From assembly GCA_945866165.1 (NCBI GenBank), contig CAMBGO010000048.1, forward strand, positions 1-13,343: a stretch of DNA of 13,343 nucleotides, in the 5' to 3' direction. The notes beneath the pieces are model-generated. The model searched no databases. It had not been told where the DNA came from and saw nothing but the letters and a program-made list of their open reading frames with translations. Shown piece after piece: positions 1-8,700 of this stretch (its first letter is position 1; the number at the start of each line of letters is the position of its first letter). Origin of the DNA: Chitinophaga pinensis (GTDB lineage: Bacteria; Bacteroidota; Bacteroidia; Chitinophagales; Chitinophagaceae). Position numbers and translations under genes: made by a program.

Positions 1-2430
1 TGGGTAACCTGGTGCAGGGCGAATGCCTACATAAGATTCTCTTATTAATTCTTCATTGTCAAGTTTTTCATCCGCAGCATAACCCCAGTACTTTACTCTT
101 ACTAGTTTATGAATATATTCCGCAAGTGCTTCAGCCAATCTGTCGGCAAGTGCCTGTAACATGATTTTACTATAGTCATCATATTCTTTTTCAAATCTTT
201 GAATATGCGTTTCAATGCCTTTAATTGTTACTGCAAATGCACCAATATGGTCTTGTTTATCAACACTAGTAGGCGCAATAAAATCTGCCAAGGATATATT
301 GGGTTGGCCTGCTGCTTTTTTTGATTGTTGTCGAAGGAATTGTAATTCCAATTCTTTGTTTTGGTTTTTATCAATTAGTGTTACACTGTCTTTTTCGTTG
401 CTGTTAGCTTGCCAGAAGCCAATTACTGCGTGTGCACTAAGCCATTTTTCCGTTTTTATTTTTTCTAGCATCAATGTTGCTTCATCATATAGCTTCGTTG
501 CTTCTTCTCCAATAATATTATCTTTTAGGATCCCTGGATATTTACCGTGCATTTCCCATGCAATAAAAAAAGGAGTCCAATCAATGAAAGGCGCAATTTT
601 ATCAATTGAAATTTCTTCGATTGTTTTTATTCCAGTAAAAGTGGGATTAACTAGTTCGACTTTATTCCAATCAATTTTGTATTTGTTTATTAGTGCTTTT
701 TCGTAGGAGATATGTTCTTTTGATTTTTTCTTATTTTCAAATTCAACTTTTAGTTTTTCATACGCTTCATTGGTTGACGAAAGGAATCCTTCTTTTTGAT
801 GGCTTAGTAGTGATCCTGCAACAGATACGCTTCTACTTGCATCCAACACATGAACTACACCGTTATCGTATTCCGATGCAATACGAAGTGCGGTGTGCAT
901 TCTTGAGGTAGTAGCACCCCCAATAAGTAATGGTTGCTTCATTTTTCTTCTTTTCATTTCAGATGCTACGTAAACCATTTCGTCTAAAGATGGCGTGATA
1001 AGTCCACTTAATCCGATGATATCCACATTGTATTTTTCAGCTTCATCAAGAATCTTATTTGCGGGAACCATAACACCTAAGTCTATAATTTCATATCCAT
1101 TGCATCCAAGAACAACGCCAACAATATTTTTACCAATGTCGTGAACATCTCCTTTCACTGTTGCCATTAAGATTTTTCCAGCTGATGAGCCTTCTTGCTT
1201 TGATTCTTCTATAAAAGGGGTGAGTACGGCAACGCTTTTTTTCATCACCCTTGCACTTTTTACTACTTGAGGCAAAAACATTTTACCAATACCAAAAAGG
1301 TCGCCAACTGTATTCATGCCATCCATCAAAGGACCTTCGATTACGTCTAGTGGTTTAGGGTATTTTAATCTAGCCTCTTCTGTATCTTGCTCTATAAATT
1401 CTGTGATGCCATTAACCAATGCATGTTTCAATCTTTCTTCGACTGTTGATTCTCTCCAGGCCTCATCTCGTACCTGAACTTTTCCTTTTGCTTTTACCGA
1501 TTCTGCAAAACGTATTAATTTTTCAGTTGCTTCGTTTTCATCGTTTCCCTTGTTTAGGATAACATCTTCGCATAAATTTCTGAGTACAGCATCAATCTCG
1601 TCATACACTACAAGCTGCCCTGCATTTACGATACCCATGTCCATGCCTGCTTTAATCGCATGATATAGGAATACTGAGTGCATTGCTTCGCGTACATGTT
1701 CATTGCCACGAAACGAAAAAGAAAGATTACTTACTCCTCCTGAAATTTTTACCAGGGGATATTTTGCTTTTATACTTTTTGTTGCCTCAATAAAATCAAC
1801 ACCATAGTTATTGTGCTCCTCAAGTCCGGTAGCAACTGCAAAAACATTTAGGTCAAAAATGATATCTGATGGTGGAAAGTCAAGTGTTGTTGTGAGTATC
1901 TTGTATGCCCTGTCTGCTATTTTTATTCTTCTCTCCAGGTTGTCGGCCTGACCTTCTTCGTCAAAAGACATTACTATCACAGCTGCGCCAAAGCTCCTAC
2001 AAATTGTTGCGTGTTCAATGAATTTCTCTTCACCTTCTTTAAGGGAGATTGAATTCACAATACATTTGCCTTGAACACATTTCAAACCTGCATGGATGAT
2101 TGAGAATTTTGAGGAATCAATCATGATAGGAATCCTTGCGATATCAGGTTCACTTTGTAGCAGATTCAGGTATGTTACCATTGCCTTTTCACCATCAAGC
2201 AATGCATCATCCATATTTACATCAAGAATCTGTGCCCCGTTTTCAACTTGTTGCCTTGCCACTACGAGTGCATCTTCATATTGTTCTTCCCTAATGAGGT
2301 TTGCAAATTTTTTAGAACCTGTCACATTTGTTCGTTCGCCTACATTTACAAAATTTGTTTCAGGTCTTATAACCAAGGGTTCAAGTCCTGACAACCTCAT
2401 GTATGGTTTGATATGTAGGGTTTTTGACAT
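1..2430 (-). CDS. metH: Cobalamin-dependent methionine synthase, folate/B12/reactivation half (C-terminus cut by window edge)
   Basis: Takes the methyl group from 5-methyltetrahydrofolate onto cob(I)alamin for transfer to homocysteine, and reactivates oxidised cobalamin with S-adenosylmethionine; cytoplasmic. The frame runs open from ATG at 2430 to the window edge (810 codons). I translated it from the minus strand. The pterin-binding domain comes first (about residues 10-280; VNVGERTNVTGS, MIDSSK and SGGVSN motifs). The helical cap follows (about 300-400). The B12 Rossmann domain has DVHDIG with the cobalt-ligand His430, then SGL and GGATTS near 500. The activation domain has IDWTPFF (Asp617) and RPAPGYP (Arg804) exactly at the edge. 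About 80-100 residues are probably missing. The start lies 11 bp beyond the stop of the homocysteine half, in another frame, and matches the natural interdomain linker of one-piece MetH. No Shine-Dalgarno is visible. It is surely cotranscribed with the upstream half. Confidence 0.97.
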   Translation of the reverse strand, partial: MSKTLHIKPYMRLSGLEPLVIRPETNFVNVGERTNVTGSKKFANLIREEQYEDALVVARQQVENGAQILDVNMDDALLDGEKAMVTYLNLLQSEPDIARIPIMIDSSKFSIIHAGLKCVQGKCIVNSISLKEGEEKFIEHATICRSFGAAVIVMSFDEEGQADNLERRIKIADRAYKILTTTLDFPPSDIIFDLNVFAVATGLEEHNNYGVDFIEATKSIKAKYPLVKISGGVSNLSFSFRGNEHVREAMHSVFLYHAIKAGMDMGIVNAGQLVVYDEIDAVLRNLCEDVILNKGNDENEATEKLIRFAESVKAKGKVQVRDEAWRESTVEERLKHALVNGITEFIEQDTEEARLKYPKPLDVIEGPLMDGMNTVGDLFGIGKMFLPQVVKSARVMKKSVAVLTPFIEESKQEGSSAGKILMATVKGDVHDIGKNIVGVVLGCNGYEIIDLGVMVPANKILDEAEKYNVDIIGLSGLITPSLDEMVYVASEMKRRKMKQPLLIGGATTSRMHTALRIASEYDNGVVHVLDASRSVSVAGSLLSHQKEGFLSSTNEAYEKLKVEFENKKKSKEHISYEKALINKYKIDWNKVELVNPTFTGIKTIEEISIDKIAPFIDWTPFFIAWEMHGKYPGILKDNIIGEEATKLYDEATLMLEKIKTEKWLSAHAVIGFWQANSNEKDSVTLIDKNQNKELELQFLRQQSKKAAGQPNISLADFIAPTSVDKQDHIGAFAVTIKGIETHIQRFEKEYDDYSKIMLQALADRLAEALAEYIHKLVRVKYWGYAADEKLDNEELIRESYVGIRPAPGYP

Positions 2431-2441
2431 TATTTATTTAT

Positions 2442-3467
2442 TCAGGCTACGTTTTCAATTACCGGACATGGCCTTGGTTTTATTTTTTTCACTTGTTCTG
2501 CAATGTGTTTAATGTGATCAGGTGTTGTACCGCAGCATCCGCCTACAATATTCACGAATCCTTCTTTTGCCCAGTCTTCGAGAAAATGTGCAGTTTCTTC
2601 AGGCGTCTCGTCGTATTCACCCATTGCATTTGGCAGTCCGGCATTGGGATATGCTGAAGTATAACATGATGCTAATTGAGAGAGTTCTTCTATATGTGGT
2701 CGCATTTGGTTAGCACCTAAAGCACAATTTAGTCCGATGCTTATGGGTTTTGCATGTTCTACACTTGTATAGAAAGCCTCGAGGGTTTGTCCGCTCAATG
2801 TTCTACCTGAAGCATCTGTTATTGTTCCGCTGATCATAAGCGGAAGTTCTTTTTGATTATGATCTCGAAAATATTTTTTTATTGCATAGATGGCCGCCTT
2901 TGCATTCAATGTATCGAATATGGTTTCCACTAGCAATAAGTCAACTCCTCCCTCCACCAATGCTTTCACTTGTTCATAGTATGCTTCTGAAACTTCATCA
3001 AAACTAATTGACCTGAATCCGGGGTTATTTACATCTGGTGAAAGTGATAGGGTTTTGTTCATTGGGCCAATAGCACCAGCAACAAATGGTCCACCATCGT
3101 TTTTTCTTTCAGGAAATTTATCATGGTATTCAGTAACTGCAGCTTTTGCACAAGCTGCTGCTGCAAGGTTTATTTCGTATGCCAGGTGACTCATATTATA
3201 GTCGGCCATGGATACAAATTGTGCATTGAAGGTATTTGTCTCAATGATATCGGCACCCGCTTCAAGGTATTGTAAATGTATTTCCTTGATAATTTGTGGT
3301 TGGGTAATAGACAAAAGGTCATTGTTACCCTTAAGGTCTGAGGTCCAATCAGCGAACTTTGTCCCACGGTAATCCGATTCAGTGAGTTTATGCCGCTGTA
3401 TCATGGTGCCCATGGCTCCATCGATAACCAGTATTCTCTTTTTCAGCAATGCATGGATGTCTATCAT
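2442..3467 (-). CDS. metH: Homocysteine S-methyltransferase half of split methionine synthase (zinc/homocysteine domain)
   Basis: Binds and activates homocysteine through a zinc thiolate and receives the methyl group from methylcobalamin held by the partner protein encoded next. At 341 residues it is a complete TIM-barrel Hcy-binding domain. The N-terminus has the family signature around residues 10-25 (ILVIDGAMGTMIQ). The zinc ligands are Cys248 in GLNCALGANQ and the pair Cys311-Cys312 in GGCCGTTP. These match Cys247, Cys310 and Cys311 of the E. coli enzyme. One-piece MetH carries this domain fused at its N-terminus; here it stops in the linker and the rest follows as a separate gene 11 bp on. 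The ATG at 3467 lies 13 bp below a strong -7 element, so the leader is very short. Methionine synthesis then depends on the two proteins assembling in trans, which is inference. Confidence 0.97.
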   Translation of the reverse strand: MIDIHALLKKRILVIDGAMGTMIQRHKLTESDYRGTKFADWTSDLKGNNDLLSITQPQIIKEIHLQYLEAGADIIETNTFNAQFVSMADYNMSHLAYEINLAAAACAKAAVTEYHDKFPERKNDGGPFVAGAIGPMNKTLSLSPDVNNPGFRSISFDEVSEAYYEQVKALVEGGVDLLLVETIFDTLNAKAAIYAIKKYFRDHNQKELPLMISGTITDASGRTLSGQTLEAFYTSVEHAKPISIGLNCALGANQMRPHIEELSQLASCYTSAYPNAGLPNAMGEYDETPEETAHFLEDWAKEGFVNIVGGCCGTTPDHIKHIAEQVKKIKPRPCPVIENVA

Positions 3468-3480
3468 AATTAAAGGGTTG

Positions 3481-3511
3481 CAAAGATACTAAAAAGACCT
3501 TGAGGGGCAAA
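3481..3511 (-). promoter_or_regulatory. Bacteroidota-type promoter of the split metH operon
   Basis: Read on the minus strand, TTTG (3508-3511) is followed after exactly 19 bp by TATCTTTG (3481-3488), a full match to the TAnnTTTG -7 element with its -33 partner. Transcription should start about 4-7 nt further on, near 3475-3477, leaving roughly 7-10 nt before the ATG at 3467. The transcript is therefore close to leaderless, with no room for a cobalamin or SAM riboswitch. Confidence 0.75.
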
Positions 3512-3514
3512 GAG

Positions 3515-3527
3515 TTCAGCGGCTCAA
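3515..3527. repeat. Interrupted palindrome abutting the metH -33 element (possible operator)
   Basis: The 13 bp TTCAGCGGCTCAA is a palindrome about a central G with one mismatched pair. It ends 3 bp upstream of the -33 element of the metH promoter. Its position would suit a regulator-binding site, but no regulator gene is in the window and short palindromes arise by chance. The rest of the 185 bp between recR and metH is AT-rich and shows no clear hairpin or other element. Confidence 0.25.
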
Positions 3528-3652
3528 AAATGATAAATATGCAATGTTTAACGGTTTAATTGATATATTTCAAATTCAATACTGACAGCCTTTTGATGAT
3601 TTTATATTGATTTTACTAACAGATCATTTTTTATTATTAATTATCCCAATTG

Positions 3653-4267
3653 TTATTGAATATAACTATCAACAGGCAACCTGTTTCGTATGCTTTTGGC
3701 CAAGGTCATTTCATCTGCATATTCAAGTTCTCCGCCGAAAGAGATGCCCCTGGCTATGGTAGTGAACTTAACTGTATTTTCAGGAATCTTTTTTCTGATA
3801 TAGTAGATTGTAGTATCTCCTTGAATAGTTGGGTTGAGCGCAAAAACAATTTCTTTAATTTCTTCGGTTTCAACCCTTTTAATCAGTGGTTCTATGGTGA
3901 GTTGATCCGGGCCAACTGCATCCAATGGTGAGATTATTCCACCTAAAACGTGGTATAGTCCATTAAATTGTTCTGTAGTTTCTATCGCAATCACATCTCG
4001 AATATTTTCAACCACACAAATGATGTCTTTTTTTCTTGATGGGTTTGTGCAAATAGTGCAAAGCATTTGATCAGAAATATTGAAACAACGCGAACAGAAT
4101 TTAATTTCTGACCTCATTTGTGATATTGTTTCACTGAAATATTTTACATCATTTGCATCTTGTTTTAGCAGGTGTAAAACAAGTCTGAGTGCTGTCTTTT
4201 TACCTATTCCTGGTAATTTGGAAAACTCTCTAACAGCAGCTTCAAGCAAGTGTGATGATAAATTCAT
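3653..4267 (-). CDS. recR: Recombination mediator protein RecR
   Basis: RecR acts with RecO (and RecF) to load RecA on single-stranded gaps during recombinational repair; cytoplasmic. At 204 residues it has the usual family length. In order, it shows a helix-hairpin-helix near residues 18-35 (LPGIGKKTALRL), a four-cysteine zinc finger (Cys58, Cys61, Cys70, Cys73), then a TOPRIM domain from about residue 82 with Glu87 in ICVVE. It ends with the conserved ARGISFGGELEYAD region (Walker B-like C-terminal part). The ATG at 4267 gives the standard N-terminus. The stop of the upstream lipoprotein gene is 45 bp away on the same strand and no clear promoter lies in that gap, so cotranscription is plausible. 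The 185 bp after its stop contain the metH promoter. Confidence 0.97.
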   Translation of the reverse strand: MNLSSHLLEAAVREFSKLPGIGKKTALRLVLHLLKQDANDVKYFSETISQMRSEIKFCSRCFNISDQMLCTICTNPSRKKDIICVVENIRDVIAIETTEQFNGLYHVLGGIISPLDAVGPDQLTIEPLIKRVETEEIKEIVFALNPTIQGDTTIYYIRKKIPENTVKFTTIARGISFGGELEYADEMTLAKSIRNRLPVDSYIQ

Positions 4268-4312
4268 GTGATTTTTTACAGTGAAACAGTTCTAGTAAAA
4301 TTTAGTTTATTA

Positions 4313-5755
4313 TTAATTACTTCCTTTTTGAATTTCTTTAATATCAATAGTAATTTCATTCTCGAAATTAGGTTTAACTATAATTTTCTCTCCTCTAGGA
4401 ATAACCCTTTCAGGATGACGTTTTTTCCAGTAATCTCCAGTAGTCCATTTACCATTCGAATCGATATCAAATAAAATCTCAATAGAATATTCTCCTGGAG
4501 GGAATAACTTTATTTTATCGTTTTTTACCGACAGGTATTTTTTTAAAATGAGATCAATTGATGATTTGATAAAAATCATTGGGTGAAGGCTTGAGTCAAA
4601 ATTTTTTGTATTGAAACTTAAGCTTCCATATTCTGATTCTTTTTTAGTTGTAAATGAAAGGGTATCAGTTTTAATATAGTTTAATCCCGCAGTATCTGTT
4701 GCGAAATCTTTTTCAATGATTAATTTATGAACCGTATTTTCTTTCCATGGTACTTTGAATGTAAATATTTTCTTAGTTGAATCTATTTCTATAGTATAGT
4801 CATTTAGCTGTTCGAATTTTTCATTTGATAGTCTTATTTTCCCTGTATCAAAATTCTTTATTGGAGTAGTTGAGACTAACTTTAATTCTGAAAGAAGGTC
4901 TTGCTTGTCAACTTGAAGGTTATTTGAAAATTTAAGAGATTTTTCTTCGGATCTCTCTGTTGACTTATTGGGTTCTATTTTTTCGGCTTTTTGAACTGTT
5001 TTTGGTTTACTGTCTAAGCTATCTCCAAATGCATATATTGTAAATGAAGTATCTTCTCCAATAATAACGGGCCTGTCAATAAATCCAATCATTTCATTTG
5101 CCTGATCATATTTTTTTGAACCATCTTCGTCTTTTAAAGCAAAGAGATTGTATTTTCCGGGCTTTATGTATTTGAATGAATAGCTGCCATCACCTTTCAA
5201 TTTTGTGTAGTATCGCGGAGTTTTTTTTGCAACTGCTGAATCATCAAAATTATTTTGCAATACTACGATTAAGGTACTGTCAGTTTTCCCTGTTTCAGCT
5301 ATTACTGTTTTTCCAAATAGAAAGCCGGTATCAATATATGTTCCTGTTGAAAAGACAAATGAGAATTTTTGCAGTATGTTATTTTCATTGATATCTTTTA
5401 TTGAATTGCTAAAATCAATAAAATAAGTTGTGTTTTTCTCTAAACTATCTTTTAGTTCTATATTAACATTTTTTAATCTTCCTACTGCTTCAGGATTTTT
5501 TTTTGGTATCGGTGAATAAATCAGCTTTTCAAATGGGTTGTCAAGCGTTATGAATTCGTCGAAAGTAAGTACAAGGCGGTTTCCTTTAAAATTAACTGCT
5601 CCAGAAGGAGGGATGGAGCCAACAAATTTTGGTGGAATTGAATCCCTGGGACCTCCGCTTGGTGCAATTTGCTGTCCACAACTTGATAAAAAAACACTTA
5701 TGAAAATTATAGGCGCAAAGATGATTACAGGACAGTATTGAAATAACTTCTTCAT
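4313..5755 (-). CDS. Lipoprotein with bacterial Ig-like (Big_5/SbsA-type) domain
   Basis: A 480-residue lipoprotein of a type widespread in Bacteroidota and without a defined function. A hydrophobic signal segment (about residues 9-24) runs into a lipobox, LSSC, with lipidation expected at Cys26. Residues after the Cys are GQQIAPSGGP, without the acidic surface-export signal described for some Bacteroidota, so an inward, periplasmic-facing position is more likely (inference). The stretch from GGPRDSIPP to about residue 125 (LVLTFDEF, TTYFIDFSNSIKD) resembles the Big_5 Ig-like domain. A second beta-rich part (about 150-240) has GSYSFKYIKPGKYNLFALKDEDG, typical of carboxypeptidase-regulatory-like folds. 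A charged linker follows around 250-275. Another such unit closes the protein, with an Asp/Asn-rich DIDSNGKW loop (430-437) that could bind calcium. It sits between the helicase-nuclease and recR genes. Confidence 0.85.
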   Translation of the reverse strand: MKKLFQYCPVIIFAPIIFISVFLSSCGQQIAPSGGPRDSIPPKFVGSIPPSGAVNFKGNRLVLTFDEFITLDNPFEKLIYSPIPKKNPEAVGRLKNVNIELKDSLEKNTTYFIDFSNSIKDINENNILQKFSFVFSTGTYIDTGFLFGKTVIAETGKTDSTLIVVLQNNFDDSAVAKKTPRYYTKLKGDGSYSFKYIKPGKYNLFALKDEDGSKKYDQANEMIGFIDRPVIIGEDTSFTIYAFGDSLDSKPKTVQKAEKIEPNKSTERSEEKSLKFSNNLQVDKQDLLSELKLVSTTPIKNFDTGKIRLSNEKFEQLNDYTIEIDSTKKIFTFKVPWKENTVHKLIIEKDFATDTAGLNYIKTDTLSFTTKKESEYGSLSFNTKNFDSSLHPMIFIKSSIDLILKKYLSVKNDKIKLFPPGEYSIEILFDIDSNGKWTTGDYWKKRHPERVIPRGEKIIVKPNFENEITIDIKEIQKGSN

Positions 5756-5762
5756 TGTAGTG

Positions 5763-5791
5763 TAAAGATAAACTTTTATCTATTCAAGCAA
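5763..5791 (-). promoter_or_regulatory. Probable promoter of the Ig-like lipoprotein gene
   Basis: Read on the minus strand, TTG (5789-5791) is followed after 18 bp by TATCTTTA (5763-5770), one base off the TAnnTTTG consensus. The element ends 7 bp before the ATG at 5755 and fits into the 41 bp gap after the helicase stop. It would let the lipoprotein (and recR) be expressed apart from the helicase, again with an extremely short leader. Confidence 0.42.
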
Positions 5792-5796
5792 GTTCA

Positions 5797-8700
5797 TTAC
5801 TCTTCGTTATCTATTTCAATTTCTGCAATGGCAAGCTTGTTCGTTTTTACAAAATTGCACCAGTGACAATCTGGTTTGCCGCAGCCAGTATAAAAGTCTC
5901 TTGCCTGAATCCTGTCCCAGGCAAATTTAATCTGTTCTTTCACCTGAATTATATCCTCATCTTGAATAAGTACTTTTTTCGAGGTTATTTGCTTTTTTTT
6001 ATTTGGTTCAACAAAATCAAATTCAGTGCTTACTACACGGTATTTTCCATTTTCGTTGTTGTCCACTAACAACTTATAAAATACAGCTTGCCTCCAGTAG
6101 TCCCCGCCATACGGAGGTTGTTTTTCGGGGGTTCTAAATTTTTCTATTGCCTTTTCTGGATCTCCTGTTTTGTAGTCAACAATATTCACATTGTTGCCAT
6201 CAAATTCCATCTTGTCTATTTTGCCTTTTAATGGAACGCCATCAACAACAATATTCCTGATGTTTTTTTCAATCGAAACTATTTTTGATAGTTGATTTAT
6301 TTTTTCTTGGTAGTATTTTTCAAGGACTTCTTTCCCATACTCCATTCTGCGTTCAAATTCTTTTTTTGTAAAACTTTCTCTATGTTTATATAGGTAGTTG
6401 ATGAAATCTTCTTTGAGTAATTCCAGGTTTGGGAATTTGTTATCAGGATCATTTTTCATTTTTACAAAAAACATTTCAAGGGCATAGTGTATAGCAGATC
6501 CAAATTCCAGTGTTTCATTTTTAGGCGATGGAATTCTTATTAGGTTTTTGTAATAAAATTCAAGAGGACATTTTAAATAATTGTTAAGTGCTGTCACATT
6601 CATTGAAAACTTTTCTAATGACTTATCGATTATGTCAGTATCCATTTTTTGAATTAATGGCTGGTTATTACTTGATAGTAATACAAAGGCGAATTCTGCT
6701 AGTGTTTTTTCTTCTAGGTCACCCGAATGTTCATTTAAGGTATGCATTGCCTTGATTTCTTCTAAGAATACAGAGGGTTCGAGTTCTTTGCCATCTTCTT
6801 TAAAATTGGCATAGGATATTGTCAAATGTTTTGCAGCTCTTGTCAATGCCACATAAAACAACCTTCTCAGCTCTTCAAGGTCTGATGAAGATGTATTTGA
6901 AAGGAAGATGGTATCTGGTAATGTAAAACCTTTGTTTCCAGGTCTTTTTTTCTCCCAATAAGACGAATTACATCCTGCAAAAAATATATGTTCAAATTCT
7001 AGTCCTTTTGAACCGTGGCATGTTAGCAAGTTCACTCCCTTTTCATTTCCACCAACTTGAACAATTGGTAAACTCAGGTTTTCTTTTTTCATCAGTTGCA
7101 GTAATGAAACAAGTTCTTCTAAGTTCATTGTTGGATTTTTTCTCGTTTCATCTTTGATGAAATCAAATAATGCTGTTAGCACCTGTAGTTGCCAAGTACT
7201 ATCATTTGATTGCATAATGGCACCAATGATTCCTGCTTGTTGAATGATTTGTTCAAATAAACCTTGAAGTGTTTTATTTGGAACAGAACCTATGAGTTCT
7301 TCAATAATTTTACCAGTTTGAGCAAGTTCTTCTGTTAGGTTTGCCTCAAACAAGCTTGGTGAAACGGAGTTCGTTTTTTCACTAATTAATTTCCTAAATC
7401 CGGTTGGTTGTTTTTTAAATTTCAGCTCATTGTTTTCAATGCTTAACCTTGCAATTTCAAGTGGTTTTATATGAAACCAATCGTAATGCAGTATCTCAAA
7501 TAACATTTCATCTCCACTAAATGGTGTATCCATTTCCGAACTGAGATATTCAAGCAGCCGCACGATTTTTTTAACTAGTGGAATTTCGAGCAGGTTCAGG
7601 TTTTTTTTGCTGTAGTATGGTATGTTACGTGATTTCAAAAAAGCTGATAAATCCTCTCCATATTTATTTTCTTTATATATAACAGCAATATTTTTCGGTT
7701 CAATGCCACTGTTAACAAGACTTTCAATTGAAAGGGTTATCCCAATCATTTCTTCTCTAGGCGAACGATAAGTAACCAATGAGGGAATAATATTTATGTG
7801 TTGAAGTATCGGATTTTCAGCTGTTAGTTTTTTACTTAATCCGCTAATATGATTAGTTAGTCGTTCATTATTTTTATCAATTAGTGTTTTTGAAATGTCT
7901 AAAATATCTTGCACTGACCGATAGTTTCTTGTAAGCATGATGGTTTTCATTGAGGGAAATCGTTGTTTAATCATCAGCATGTTTTCAACGTTAGCCCCCT
8001 GAAAGCGAAAGATGGATTGATCGTCATCGCCCACAATAAAAATATTCGGATCATTCCAGTAGCTAATCAGTAAATCGATAATTTTATTCTGTGTTCCACT
8101 TGTATCTTGATACTCATCTACTAAAATGTATTGAAACTGTTCCTGATACCTTGCAAGCAAAGAGTTATTTTCTTCAAATGCATTAATCACCCAATTGATC
8201 ATGTCGTCAAAGTCATAGCGTTTTCTTTCTCGCATCAGCTCTTGGTAATTATCAAATTCAATTACTGCCGCTTCTAATTTCCCCATTTTCTCTTTCTCTT
8301 CTTTGATTTGCTCTATTTTCAAATCACCTGCCTTAAACTGATTTTGTTTTCTCTGATAGATATATTCTTTTCTATTAGGGAGGTCATCTATATATTCTTT
8401 GATAGCATCAATAATAAGTTGTTTTGTCAACCCTTCCCTTTTAATAGTACCGAAAAGATTTTTGAGTGGTTTTGCTTCATAATAAACGTCACTTCTATAT
8501 CTTTTTAGTGGATTTCCTTTTTTAAACCCATCGATCAATTCACGAAGCATGGCGATTGATTCTAGTTCTGAAATGGCATCAAGAGATGACTTTTCAAAAA
8601 TTGAAAGATTATCCTGTATAACTTGATTGCAAAAGGAATGGTATGTATGAATGTTTACCCTGTAAGCATCAGGTCCAATCATTTTCAACAATCTTTTTCG

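Noticed and set aside
215..911. Plus-strand open frames of 163 and 72 codons
   Set aside because: They lie antisense to the folate/B12 half of methionine synthase, whose frame is unbroken and carries recognisable motifs throughout; the plus-strand products are Phe/Leu/Ser-rich with no family features.
2431..2441. metH split read as a frameshifted pseudogene
   Set aside because: There is a proper stop, an 11 bp gap, and a new ATG at the interdomain linker; every catalytic motif is intact in both parts.
2096..2713. Three overlapping plus-strand open frames across the metH junction
   Set aside because: All are antisense shadows of the two methionine synthase genes and have no domain-like sequence.
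3468..3652. Cobalamin or SAM riboswitch upstream of metH
   Set aside because: The promoter sits within about 45 bp of the start codon, the region is AT-rich, and I see no B12-box-like or SAM-aptamer-like conserved sequence.
4268..4312. ACAGT direct repeat before recR as a regulatory site
   Set aside because: Only 5 bp long in two copies; well within chance for such AT-rich sequence and not placed relative to any promoter element.
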